Source: Micromonospora wenchangensis
Lineage (GTDB): Bacteria > Actinomycetota > Actinomycetes > Mycobacteriales > Micromonosporaceae
Reading direction: 5' to 3'
NCBI RefSeq assembly: GCF_002210435.1
Contig: NZ_MZMV01000026.1
Location: 34,307 to 98,306 of the forward strand
DNA: 64,000 nucleotides
The notes under the pieces were generated by a model, which was not told the DNA's origin, ran no database searches, and saw only the letters and a program-made list of their open reading frames with translations. Both the position numbers and the translations under genes were made by a program. Below are positions 42,070-50,769 of the stretch, piece after piece (positions within the stretch are counted from its first letter, which is position 1; each line of letters starts with the position of its first letter).

Positions 42070-43278
42070 GTGAGCGAGCCGGACGGGATGGAACTGACGG
42101 CCACCCTGCGCCGGATCGAACGGGCGGCGGGGGCGCTGGCCACGGCCAGCGTGGTCCGGATGGACGAGAGCCTGCCCTGGTTCCGTGAGCTGCCGGCCGA
42201 GCAGCGCTCCTGGGTGATGCTGGTGGCGCAGGCCGGGGCCCGGTCGCTGGTCGAGTGGCTGGGTTCCGGCGGCGGCACCACCGACAGCACCCAGGAGGTG
42301 TCCGACGAGGTCTTCGCCACCGCGCCGCTGGCCCTGGCCCGGTCGATCAGCCTCCAGCAGACGGTGGCGCTGATCAAGGTGACGATCGACGTGGTCGAGG
42401 AGCAGGTGTCGCACCTGGCCGCGCCCGGCGAGGAGCAGCAGCTCCGCGAGGCGGTGCTGCGGTTCTCCCGGGAGATCGCCTTCGCCGCCGCCCGGGTGTA
42501 CGCCCGTGCCGCCGAGTCCCGGGGCTCCTGGGACGCCCGGTTGCAGGCGCTGCTGGTCGACGCCCTGCTGCGCGGGGACTCCCCCGACGTGCTGGCCAGC
42601 CGGGCCGCCGCGCTGGGCTGGGCGGACGCCCCACCGGTGGCGGTGGCGGTGGGGCGCTCCCCGGGCGGGGAGGTGTCCGCCGTGCTGCACACCGTCTACC
42701 GGTACGCCCGCCGGATCGGGGTGGAGGTGATCGGGGGCGTGCACGGCGACCGGCTGGTCATCGTGCTCGGCGGCGCGGCCGACCCGATGGCCGCCACCGA
42801 GAAGCTGCTCCCCGGGTTCGGCGACGGTCCGGTGGTGGTCGGTCCCGCCGTACCCAGTCTGGACGAGGCGACGGACTCGGCGCGGGCGGCGCTTGCCGGC
42901 TACCGGGCGGCGCCGGCCTGGCCGACCGCGCCCCGGCCGGTGCCGGCGGCCGACCTGCTGCCCGAGCGGGCCCTCGCCGGTGACGCCGAGGCCCGCCGCC
43001 GGCTGCGCCACGACGTGTACGCCGCCCTGGTCCGCGCGGGCGGGGAGCTGCTGGAGACGTTGGACGCCTTCTTCGCCGCCGGTGGGACGCTGGAGAGCGC
43101 GGCCCGCGCCCTGTTCGTCCATCCCAACACGGTGCGTTACCGACTGCGTCGGATCGCCGAGGTGACCGGGTTCTCCCCGCTGACCCCCCGGGACGCGTTC
43201 GCGCTCCAGGTGGCGCTGACGGTGGGCCGGCTGGACCCGATCGTCCCGGCGGGCGTGCCCGGCCCGAGCCAGAAATGA
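42070..43278 (+). CDS. fasR: PucR-type regulator of fatty acid synthesis (FasR)
   Basis: The 402-aa protein has a central GGDEF-like PucR domain and ends in an HTH_30 motif (AARALFVHPNTVRYRLRRIAEVTG). Its position directly before fabD-fabH-acpP-fabF, with the same orientation, matches FasR of Streptomyces (an activator of that operon) and Rv2242 of mycobacteria. The GTG start lacks a well-spaced ribosome site; CACGCT six bases upstream may be a leaderless -10. Probably it activates the fabD promoter at 43279-43413. Confidence 0.9.
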   Translation: MSEPDGMELTATLRRIERAAGALATASVVRMDESLPWFRELPAEQRSWVMLVAQAGARSLVEWLGSGGGTTDSTQEVSDEVFATAPLALARSISLQQTVALIKVTIDVVEEQVSHLAAPGEEQQLREAVLRFSREIAFAAARVYARAAESRGSWDARLQALLVDALLRGDSPDVLASRAAALGWADAPPVAVAVGRSPGGEVSAVLHTVYRYARRIGVEVIGGVHGDRLVIVLGGAADPMAATEKLLPGFGDGPVVVGPAVPSLDEATDSARAALAGYRAAPAWPTAPRPVPAADLLPERALAGDAEARRRLRHDVYAALVRAGGELLETLDAFFAAGGTLESAARALFVHPNTVRYRLRRIAEVTGFSPLTPRDAFALQVALTVGRLDPIVPAGVPGPSQK

Positions 43279-43413
43279 CACCGGGTGACCGGTGAGCAGG
43301 GCCGCTAGGCGACGATCACGGCCGATGTTTGTAGGAACCCTCCAAGAGTTCTAGTGCGGTTTGGTGTCAGCCCGCACAGCGCTTACCCCGGGGTATCGGG
43401 AAGAGTCATAGAC
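43279..43413 (+). promoter_or_regulatory. Promoter region of the fabD operon
   Basis: Within 135 bases between fasR and fabD, TTGTAG (43329-43334) and TAGTGC (43352-43357) are separated by 17 nt, a reasonable although weak sigma-70-like match. The spacer carries an imperfect inverted GAAC/GTTC pair, which could be a FasR site. The assignment is by position only. Confidence 0.45.
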
Positions 43414-44583
43414 GTGCTCGCCGTCCTCTCTCCCGGCCAGGGTTCCCAGAAGCCCGGCTTCCTGACACCGTGGCTCGCCCTGCGCGGCGTCGAGTCACGG
43501 CTGCGCTGGTGGTCGGTGCCGGCCGGGGTCGACCTGGTCCGGCTCGGCACCGAGGCGGACGCCGACGAGATCAGGGACACCGCCCGCACCCAGCCGCTGC
43601 TGGTGGCCTCGGCCCTGCTCGCGGCCGAGCAGCTCCCCCTGCACGACGTGAACCTGGTCGCCGGGCACAGCGTCGGCGAGCTGGCCGCCGCCGCGCTCGC
43701 CGGGGTGTTCTCCGCCGAGACGGCGGTCACCCTCGCCGGCGTACGCGGCCGGGAGATGGCCGCCGCCTGCGCCCTCACCCCCACCGGGATGGCCGCCGTG
43801 CTCGGCGGCGACCCCGACGAGGTGCTCGCCGCGCTGGAGACGCACGGACTGCACCCGGCCAACCGCAACGGCGGCGGTCAGGTGGTCGCCGCCGGCACGC
43901 TCGACGCCCTGGACAAGCTCGCCGCCGAGCCGCCGGCCAAGGCCCGGATCGTCCGGCTCCAGGTCGCCGGGGCGTTCCACACCCCGTACATGGGCCCCGC
44001 CGAGCAGGCACTGGCCGCCGTCGCCGCCGGGATCACCCCGTCGCACCCGGCCCGGCTCCTGCTCTCCGACCTCGACGGCGCTGCGGTGGCACACGGCCGG
44101 GAACTGGTGCACCGGCTGGTCCGGCAGGTCACCGCCCCGGTGCGCTGGGACCTGTGCATGCGGACGCTGGTCGAGCTGGGGGTCACCGGCGTGCTCGAAC
44201 TCCCCCCGGCCGGCACCCTCGCCGGGCTGGTCAAGCGGGAACTCAAGGCCACCGGCGTGCCGGAGATCGTCACCCTGAACACCCCCGCCGACCTGCCCGC
44301 AGCCCGGGACCTCATCGCCCGGCACGGCGGCCCGCCCGGTCACCGCCCGACCCCCCGCGCCCGGGTGGTCGTCGCCCCCGCCGTCGGCACCTTCACGCCC
44401 GCCGAGGGCCTCGCCGAGGGCACCGAGCTGAGCGCCGGCCAGGTGCTCGGCCAGGTGGCCACCCGGCAGGGGCCGGTCGAGGTCACCGCCCACGACAGCG
44501 GCCCGCTCACCGAGTGGTTCGTCCACCCCGCCGACCCGGTCGCGCCGGGCCGACCCATCGCCCGCATCGGAGGCCAGGCATGA
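43414..44583 (+). CDS. fabD: Malonyl-CoA:ACP transacylase with extra C-terminal barrel-sandwich-like domain
   Basis: The 389-aa protein has a full transacylase (1-305): LSPGQGSQ, the nucleophile Ser86 in GHSVGEL and His189 in GAFHTPYM. It moves malonyl groups from CoA to ACP. Residues 316-389 form an addition not present in ordinary FabD of about 310 aa: VVVAPAVGTFTPAEG, GQVLGQV and a closing WFVHPADPVAPGRPIARIG, the pattern of biotinyl/lipoyl domains but without the modifiable lysine. It overlaps fabH by four bases (ATGA). The start is GTG with a weak GGGAAG site. Confidence 0.93.
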   Translation: MLAVLSPGQGSQKPGFLTPWLALRGVESRLRWWSVPAGVDLVRLGTEADADEIRDTARTQPLLVASALLAAEQLPLHDVNLVAGHSVGELAAAALAGVFSAETAVTLAGVRGREMAAACALTPTGMAAVLGGDPDEVLAALETHGLHPANRNGGGQVVAAGTLDALDKLAAEPPAKARIVRLQVAGAFHTPYMGPAEQALAAVAAGITPSHPARLLLSDLDGAAVAHGRELVHRLVRQVTAPVRWDLCMRTLVELGVTGVLELPPAGTLAGLVKRELKATGVPEIVTLNTPADLPAARDLIARHGGPPGHRPTPRARVVVAPAVGTFTPAEGLAEGTELSAGQVLGQVATRQGPVEVTAHDSGPLTEWFVHPADPVAPGRPIARIGGQA

Positions 44584-45524
44584 GCGGCAGTCGGATCGTC
44601 GCCCTCGGGCACTACCAACCCTCCCGGGTGGTGACCAACAACGACATCGCCCAGTTCGTCGACACCAACGACGAGTGGATCAGGGACCGGGTCGGCATCG
44701 TCAGCCGGCGCATCGCCGACGGCGAGACGGTCGCCGACATGGCCACCGCCGCCGCCGACAAGGCGCTGGCCAACTCGGGCCTCACCGCCGCCGACATCGA
44801 CCTGGTGGTCGTGGCCACCTGCACCTCGATCGACCGCAGCCCGAACGTGGCCTGCCGGGTCGCCGCCAAGCTGGGCATCACCGCACCGGGCGCGTTCGAC
44901 CTGAACACCGCCTGCTCCGGCTTCGCGTACGCGCTGGGCACCGTCGACCACGCCATCCGGGCCGGCGCGTCGCGCAACGCGCTGGTCATCGGCGCCGAGA
45001 AGCTCTCCGACGTCACCGACTGGACCGACCGCTCGACCTGCATCATCTTCGCCGACGGCGCGGGCGCGGCGGTGGTCACCGCCACCACCGGCGACGAGCC
45101 GACCGGGATCGGTCCGGTGGTGTGGGGCTCCGCGCCGGACAAGAGCGACGCGGTACGCATCGAGGGCTGGCGGCCGTACATCGCGCAGGAGGGGCAGTCG
45201 GTGTTCCGCTGGGCCACCACCGCGCTGGCCCCGCTGGCGCTGCAGGCGTGCGAGAAGGCCGGCGTCGACCCGTCCGAGCTGGCCGCGTTCGTGCCGCACC
45301 AGGCCAACTCGCGGATCATCGACGGCATCGCCAAGCGGCTGAACATCCCGCAGGCGATCATCGCCAAGGACATCGTCGAGTCCGGCAACACCTCGGCGGC
45401 GAGCATTCCGCTGGCCCTGTCCAAGCTGGTCGAGCGGCGGGAGGTGCCCTCGGGCGCGCCGGTGCTGCTGTTCGGCTTCGGCGGTGGGCTGACCTACGCC
45501 GGTCAGGTCGTCCGCTGCCCCTGA
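44580..45524 (+). CDS. fabH: 3-oxoacyl-ACP synthase III
   Basis: The 314-aa protein carries the KASIII triad: Cys112 in NTACSGF, His240 in VPHQANSRI and Asn270 in ESGNTSAAS, plus the FGFGGGLTYAGQ end. It condenses an acyl-CoA starter with malonyl-ACP; in actinomycetes it usually takes branched starters. The ATG overlaps the fabD stop. It is the second gene of the type II fatty-acid operon. Confidence 0.96.
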   Translation: MSGSRIVALGHYQPSRVVTNNDIAQFVDTNDEWIRDRVGIVSRRIADGETVADMATAAADKALANSGLTAADIDLVVVATCTSIDRSPNVACRVAAKLGITAPGAFDLNTACSGFAYALGTVDHAIRAGASRNALVIGAEKLSDVTDWTDRSTCIIFADGAGAAVVTATTGDEPTGIGPVVWGSAPDKSDAVRIEGWRPYIAQEGQSVFRWATTALAPLALQACEKAGVDPSELAAFVPHQANSRIIDGIAKRLNIPQAIIAKDIVESGNTSAASIPLALSKLVERREVPSGAPVLLFGFGGGLTYAGQVVRCP

Positions 45525-45599
45525 GACCCGACGCGGTCGGCGACCGCGGCGCGCCGCCATCCGGCGGAGAACCAACCCCGATGAGAGGAACCCACCGTA

Positions 45600-45839
45600 A
45601 TGACCCGTGACGAGATCACCTCCGGCCTCGCCGAGATCCTCGAAGAGGTTGCCGGGGTGAACCCGGACGACGTGGCCGAGGGGAAGTCCTTCACCGACGA
45701 CCTCGACGTCGACTCGCTCTCCATGGTGGAGGTCGTGGTCGCCGCCGAGGAGAAGTTCGGCGTCAAGATCCCGGACAACGAGGTGCAGAACCTGAAGACC
45801 GTCGGGGACGCCGTCAGCTTCATCGAGGCGCAGTCCTGA
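45600..45839 (+). CDS. acpP: Acyl carrier protein
   Basis: The 79-aa acidic protein has the phosphopantetheine site DVDSLSMVE with Ser39, in a three-helix ACP layout. It carries the growing acyl chain for fabD, fabH and fabF around it. GAGAGGAA precedes the ATG; its stop is one base from the fabF start. Confidence 0.97.
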   Translation: MTRDEITSGLAEILEEVAGVNPDDVAEGKSFTDDLDVDSLSMVEVVVAAEEKFGVKIPDNEVQNLKTVGDAVSFIEAQS

Positions 45840-45840
45840 G

Positions 45841-47067
45841 ATGAGTCACGTCGACGTCGTCGTCACCGGGCTCGGCGCGACCACCCCGCTGGGCGGGGAC
45901 GTCGCGTCGACCTGGGACGCCATGCTCGCCGGCCGCTCCGGGGTGGGTCCGCTCACCCAGGAGTGGGCCGGCCAGCTCCCGGTCCGGATCGCCGCCCAGC
46001 TCGCGGTCGAACCGAGCGAGGTGCTGGACCGGGTCAAGCTACGCCGGCTGGACCGTTCCGAGGCGATCGCGCTGATCGCCGCCCAGCAGGCCTGGGCGGA
46101 CTCGGGGCTCGCCGACTCCGGGCTGGACCCGGAGCGGTTGGGCGCCAGCGTCGGCTCCGGCATCGGCGGTGCCCTGACCCTGCTCGCGCAGGACGACATC
46201 CTGGAGGCGTCCGGCCCGCGCCGGGTCTCCCCGCACACCATCCCGATGCTGATGCCCAACGGTCCCGCCGCCTGGGTGGGGCTGGAGCTGGGCGCGCAGG
46301 CCGGGGTGCACTCGGTGGCGAGCGCCTGTGCCACCGGCGCGGAGGCGATCGCGCTGGGCCTGGACATGATCCGGTCCGGGCGGGCCGACGTGGTGGTGGC
46401 CGGCGGCACCGAGGCGGTCATCCACCCGCTGCCGATCGCCGGGTTCAGCTCCATGCGGGCCATGTCGACCCGCAACGACGAGCCGGAGCAGGCGTCCCGC
46501 CCGTGGGACAAGGGCCGTGACGGCTTCGTCCTCGGCGAGGGCGCGGGCATCCTGGTGCTGGAGCGGGCCGACCACGCCGCCGCGCGGGGTGCGCACGTCT
46601 ACGCCCGGCTCGCCGGTGCCGGCATCACCTCCGACGGGTACGACATCGTGCAGCCGCACCCCGAGGGGGCCGGCGCGATCCGGGCCATCGCCAAGGCGAT
46701 CGCGGACGCCGACGTGGCCAAGGCGGACATCGTGCACGTCAACGCGCACGCCACCTCGACCCCGGTGGGTGACCTCGCCGAGATCAAGGCGCTGCACCGG
46801 GCGCTCGGCGACCACCCGGTGCTGACCGCCACCAAGTCGATGACCGGGCACCTGCTCGGCGCGGCCGGCGCGTTGGAGTCGATCGCCACCATCCTGACCA
46901 TCCGCGACGGGGTCATCCCGCCGACGATCAACCTGGACGACCCGGACGACGGTCTGGACATGGACGTGGCCGCGAACAAGGTCCGCCACCTGGACGTGCC
47001 CGCCGCGCTGAACAACTCGTTCGGCTTCGGCGGTCACAACGTCGCCCTGGTCTTCACCCGTCCCTGA
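45841..47067 (+). CDS. fabF: 3-oxoacyl-ACP synthase II
   Basis: The 408-aa protein has the KASII active site: Cys163 in VASACATGAEA, the histidines in VNAHATSTPVGD and SMTGHLLGAAG, and the FGFGGHN end. It elongates acyl-ACP with malonyl-ACP. It closes the fasR-fabD-fabH-acpP-fabF cluster, separated from acpP by one base; a hairpin follows. Confidence 0.97.
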   Translation: MSHVDVVVTGLGATTPLGGDVASTWDAMLAGRSGVGPLTQEWAGQLPVRIAAQLAVEPSEVLDRVKLRRLDRSEAIALIAAQQAWADSGLADSGLDPERLGASVGSGIGGALTLLAQDDILEASGPRRVSPHTIPMLMPNGPAAWVGLELGAQAGVHSVASACATGAEAIALGLDMIRSGRADVVVAGGTEAVIHPLPIAGFSSMRAMSTRNDEPEQASRPWDKGRDGFVLGEGAGILVLERADHAAARGAHVYARLAGAGITSDGYDIVQPHPEGAGAIRAIAKAIADADVAKADIVHVNAHATSTPVGDLAEIKALHRALGDHPVLTATKSMTGHLLGAAGALESIATILTIRDGVIPPTINLDDPDDGLDMDVAANKVRHLDVPAALNNSFGFGGHNVALVFTRP

Positions 47068-47076
47068 CGGCACCAC

Positions 47077-47107
47077 CCGGCCCGGCACCGCCACGGTGCC
47101 GGGCCGG
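47077..47107 (+). terminator. Terminator after fabF
   Basis: CCGGCCCGGCACCG (47077-47090) pairs perfectly with CGGTGCCGGGCCGG (47094-47107) across a 3-nt loop. The 14-bp stem lies ten bases after the fabF stop; only a weak T-containing tail follows. Confidence 0.7.
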
Positions 47108-47202
47108 TGTGCGTCAGGTGCGGGCAGCACGGCCCCGCGACTGTCGGCTAGCATCCGTCGGCCGCCGTGATCGACGGCGGGAACTCTCACGGGGAAACGA
47201 CG

Positions 47203-47829
47203 ATGATCCGACGTACGACCGCACTGGCCGCGCTCACCCTCGCCCTCGCCGCCGGCTGCGACCGGGCCACCCCGGAGCCGGCGACGACGCCCGCGCCGTC
47301 GGCGAGCCCCACCGCCTCGCCTGTCGTCGCCGGCCCACCGTGGTACGACGACGTCGCCCCGGCTACCGCCGCCACCACGGTCGGCCCGAAGGGCAGCGCC
47401 TGCACCCTGTCGATGACCTTCTCGGTGCCGGCGAAGTGGAAGGCCAAGGCGGTGAAGGGTGGGGCCGACTTCACCCTCGGCCCGGCCGTTGCGGTCTGCG
47501 AGATCGACGCGAAGCCGGCCGGGAACATCGGTTTCCTGCGGGTCTGGCGGATCACCGGGGCCACCCCGCTGAACCCGCAGGACACGGTGGACGGGTACCT
47601 CGCCGAGTTCGACGGTCCGAAGGAGCAGCAGTACCGGCGGACCAAGGCCGGCCCGCTGGACGCCTTCGAGGCCACCTGGACCGAGGACGGCGAGCGCAAG
47701 CGGGCGATGCTGGTGTCCACCCTGTACGGCAAGCTGATGATCACCCTCGGCGGGCTGGACACCGAGGAGTTCGAGGCGATGCTGCCGGCGTACCAGCTGG
47801 TGAAGGCGAGCGCCAACCTGCCGGCGTGA
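47203..47829 (+). CDS. Putative lipoprotein, function unknown
   Basis: The 208-aa protein has a lipoprotein signal with lipobox LAAGC (Cys at residue 19), a Thr/Pro/Ser-rich tether (20-45) and an extracytoplasmic domain of about 150 residues with a conserved-looking CTLSMTFSVPAKWKAK start. No family is recognised. GGGGAAA precedes the ATG. It appears to be a single gene. Confidence 0.82.
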   Translation: MIRRTTALAALTLALAAGCDRATPEPATTPAPSASPTASPVVAGPPWYDDVAPATAATTVGPKGSACTLSMTFSVPAKWKAKAVKGGADFTLGPAVAVCEIDAKPAGNIGFLRVWRITGATPLNPQDTVDGYLAEFDGPKEQQYRRTKAGPLDAFEATWTEDGERKRAMLVSTLYGKLMITLGGLDTEEFEAMLPAYQLVKASANLPA

Positions 47830-48082
47830 GCACCGGGTCTCCGGCCCGCCCCGCCCTGCTCTTCACCCGTCTCGCACGGCACCACCGGCCCGCCGCCGCA
47901 ATCCGATCGCGGGGAGTTCCGCCGCCGGGCCGGCACCGTCGGGGTCACGGTGGGCGAGCGGCTCCTGTCGGCGGGTGGCAGGCAGTCGACGATCTTCCCA
48001 GCATCCGGCCGGGACCAGCGCGTTCACCGGATACTAGCCGGTCGGAAATTACCCGGAAATCGGATCTTCCTAGCTTGCCCGC
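47830..48082. promoter_or_regulatory. Spacer upstream of the exported amidohydrolase
   Basis: No gene is supported. A local AT-rich segment (48040-48075) carries two copies of CGGAAAT in direct orientation, nine to ten bases apart, just before the ATG at 48083. It is the likely promoter or regulatory site. Confidence 0.35.
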
Positions 48083-49651
48083 ATGCCTCACACCCCGGAC
48101 ACAGCCGCGACGCCGGAGCCCGGCGACGACCACACAACGACCCTCTTCGACGAGTGCGGCAGGCCCGCTCCCGCACCACTGCTCGGCCGACGCGCGCTGC
48201 TGGCCGCCGCCGGAGCCGCCGCCGTGTCACCGCTCGCGCTCCCCGGGCCGGCCCGCGCCGCCTCCCCCGGGCCGCACCGGCCGGGTCGCGCCCCGGGCTG
48301 GCGGCCGGCGCGGGGACACTACCTGATCAGGAACGCGGCGCTGGTCTCCGTCGACCCCGTGATCGGCAACCGGGCCCGGGCCGACATCGAGGTGCTCGAC
48401 GGACGGATCGTCCAGGTCGGCCCGAACCTGCGGGCCCGGGGCGCCCAGGTCATCAACGCCTCGAAGATGATCGCGATGCCCGGCTTCGTGGAGACGCACT
48501 ACCACATGTGGAGCGCCCTGGGCCGCAACTTCGTCTCGACCGGATTCGAGTACTTCGCGGCGAAGTCGGCAACTGTCGCCGCCTACCAACCTGACGACTT
48601 CTACCACAGCGTGCTGCTCGGTCTGGTCGAGTGCGCGAGCGCCGGCATCACCACCGTCAACAACTGGGCGCACAACGTACGCGGGCCCGAGTACGCCGAC
48701 GCGGAGCTGCACGCGCACGCCGACGGCCTGGTGCGGGCCCGCTACTCGTACGGCCACCGGGACGGCCAGCCGGCCACCCAGCCGATCGACTTCGCCGACA
48801 TCGACCGGGTCAGGGCCACCTGGTTCGGCAAGAAGTCGCCGTTCGACGGGTTGGTACACCTCGGGGTGAACCTGCGCGGGCCCGGCCAACTACCCACCTT
48901 CCTGACCGAGATGGCCGAGGTCAGACAGCGCAGGCTGCCGGTCTCGGTGCACTCCGGGCAGGGCCCGACGACGGCCGTGCACGCCGCCGACCTGGAACGG
49001 ATGGGTTTCCTCGGGCCCGACTTCCTGCTCTGCCACGCCCTGCCGTTCGACGAGGCGGACCGGCAGGCGATGGTCCGCACCGACGCCCCGGTCAGCTTCT
49101 CGGTCCACTCCGAGCTGCGCCTCGGCACGGCCGGCGGCTTCCACGGGCAACTCCTGCGGATGCTGGCCGCCGGGATCACCGTCTCGCTGTCCTTCGACGC
49201 CAGCTCGCTCGCCCCGATCAACATGTTCGAGTCGATGAACGTCGCCTGGAACCTGGGCATCCCGTGGGTGGGCACGGACACCGCGACGCTGCCTGCGGTG
49301 GTGTTCCGGCAGGCGATCGAGATGGCCACCATCAACGGCGCGAAGGCGCTGGGCCTCGCCGACGTGACCGGGTCGATCACCCCCGGCAAGCGGGCCGACA
49401 TCGTCCTGATCCGGGCGGACGACCTGAACATCGCCCCCATCGGTGACCTGGAGTCGACCCTGGTCCGCTCGGCCACCCCCGCCAACATCGACACCGTGCT
49501 CATCGACGGCCGGATCGTGAAGCAGAACCGGGCCATGGTCAGCCACGACACCGCCAAGGTGGTCCGCAACGCGGCGGGGGCGGCCCACGCCGTCCGCACC
49601 CGGGCCGGTGGCGTGCTCACTCCGACCAGCCCCACCCCGCCCACGTTCTGA
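48083..49651 (+). CDS. Exported metal-dependent amidohydrolase
   Basis: The 522-aa protein begins with a probable Tat signal (GRRALLAAAGAAAVS, about 36-50). The TIM-barrel amidohydrolase carries metal ligands His139/His141 in ETHYHMW, histidines in VSVHSGQG and LLCHALP, and the aspartate in SFDASS, with a composite beta-sandwich around it (GHYLIRNAALVSV, GKRADIVLI). It is of the cytosine-deaminase/chlorohydrolase-like group (deaminates or dechlorinates heterocycles in characterised members). The substrate is unknown. It converges with the ROK gene; a hairpin separates them. Confidence 0.9.
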   Translation: MPHTPDTAATPEPGDDHTTTLFDECGRPAPAPLLGRRALLAAAGAAAVSPLALPGPARAASPGPHRPGRAPGWRPARGHYLIRNAALVSVDPVIGNRARADIEVLDGRIVQVGPNLRARGAQVINASKMIAMPGFVETHYHMWSALGRNFVSTGFEYFAAKSATVAAYQPDDFYHSVLLGLVECASAGITTVNNWAHNVRGPEYADAELHAHADGLVRARYSYGHRDGQPATQPIDFADIDRVRATWFGKKSPFDGLVHLGVNLRGPGQLPTFLTEMAEVRQRRLPVSVHSGQGPTTAVHAADLERMGFLGPDFLLCHALPFDEADRQAMVRTDAPVSFSVHSELRLGTAGGFHGQLLRMLAAGITVSLSFDASSLAPINMFESMNVAWNLGIPWVGTDTATLPAVVFRQAIEMATINGAKALGLADVTGSITPGKRADIVLIRADDLNIAPIGDLESTLVRSATPANIDTVLIDGRIVKQNRAMVSHDTAKVVRNAAGAAHAVRTRAGGVLTPTSPTPPTF

Positions 49652-49666
49652 CCCGCCCCGCACCGG

Positions 49667-49699
49667 GTGTCCGGCCCGCCCCCTTCGCGGGCCGGACAC
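49667..49699. terminator. Bidirectional terminator between amidohydrolase and ROK gene
   Basis: GTGTCCGGCCCGC (49667-49679) pairs perfectly with GCGGGCCGGACAC (49687-49699) over 13 bp with a 7-nt loop. The two flanking genes converge on it. Confidence 0.75.
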
Positions 49700-49748
49700 G
49701 CGGTCCGACCGGTCCGCCCCTCACGGCCCGGACGCACGGATCGCCAGG

Positions 49749-50663
49749 TCAGCGGGGGGCCGGCACCGCTTCCCGGGCGAGGGTGACCGCGCCCAGCAAC
49801 GCCGCGTCGTCGGCGAACCGGGACAGCACCACGTCGGGACGGTGCGGGAGCACCTCGGCCAGCCGGTCGACCAGCAGCCCCCGGATCAGCGCGCTGCCGG
49901 CCACCCCGCCCACCAGCACCACCCGCTGCGGATCGAGCAGCAGGCAGCAGGTGACCAGGTGCCGGGCCAGCTCGTCGACCCGGGCGGTGAGGGCGTCGCG
50001 GGCCGCGCCGGGCAGTTCGGCCGCGGCGGCCAGCCCGGCCGCGTCCCCGGCCACCCCCAGCTCGTCGGCCAACCGGTCCAGCGCCCGGCCGGAGAAGTCC
50101 AGCTCCAGCATGGTGCCGGGCCACGGGCCACCGGCCACCGCGTACCCGATCTCGCCGGCCGCGCCCCGGTGCCCGGCGAGGACCCGACCGCCGACGGTGA
50201 CCGCCGCCGCCACGCCGGTGCCGATCCCCACCACCAGGCCGGGGTCGGCGTCGCGCAGCGCACCGAGCCGCAGCTCGGCCAGGGCGGCGGCGTTCAGGTC
50301 GTTGTCCACCGCCACCCGGGTCACCCCGAGGGCGTCGGAGACGGCGTCGGCCAGGCGCAACCGTTCCCAGCCGGGCACGTTCGGGGCGAGGTCGATGCCG
50401 TCGGGGCGGACCACCCCGGGCGAGGCCACCCCGGCCGCCACGAGCGGCCCGCCGACCTCGGCGACCAGCGCGGCGGCCAACTCCAGGGCCCGGTCCAACG
50501 CCTGCGGGGCACCCCGCTCGGCGTGCGTGGCGATCCGCCGGTGGGCCAGCAGCCGGCCCGTGCCGTCGGCCACCCCGACGGCCATCTTCGTGCCGCCGAA
50601 GTCGATGCCGAGCAGCAGTCCGTCGGTGCGGGTGCCGGCGACGGCCCGGCCGGCCAGTCGCAT
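49749..50663 (-). CDS. ROK family kinase-like protein
   Basis: The 304-aa protein has the ROK nucleotide-binding GIDFGGTKMAVGV and the catalytic DNDLNAAA motif. The zinc-binding CxCGxxGC and the preceding histidine are missing; instead it reads RGAAGEIGYAVAGGPWPG. No DNA-binding domain is attached, so it is more like a kinase than a repressor. Start: ATG 50663, or GTG 50669. It is the last gene of the minus-strand cluster running from 59398. A phosphorylated sugar or analogue is the expected product, if active. Confidence 0.85.
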   Translation of the reverse strand: MRLAGRAVAGTRTDGLLLGIDFGGTKMAVGVADGTGRLLAHRRIATHAERGAPQALDRALELAAALVAEVGGPLVAAGVASPGVVRPDGIDLAPNVPGWERLRLADAVSDALGVTRVAVDNDLNAAALAELRLGALRDADPGLVVGIGTGVAAAVTVGGRVLAGHRGAAGEIGYAVAGGPWPGTMLELDFSGRALDRLADELGVAGDAAGLAAAAELPGAARDALTARVDELARHLVTCCLLLDPQRVVLVGGVAGSALIRGLLVDRLAEVLPHRPDVVLSRFADDAALLGAVTLAREAVPAPR

Positions 50664-50769
50664 GCTCACCTGGTCCACCGCCCGGTCACCACCGTCGAGC
50701 ACGGTCGCGGCGACGCCCCGCCGGACAGCCGGGGGGCCGGACCGGCACCGGGTCGTCCGATCGGCGCGC

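Noticed and set aside
40021..43281. 1086-codon minus-strand frame across the regulator, CBM2 and fasR genes
   Set aside because: It crosses three well-supported plus-strand genes and their promoters; no domain is visible.
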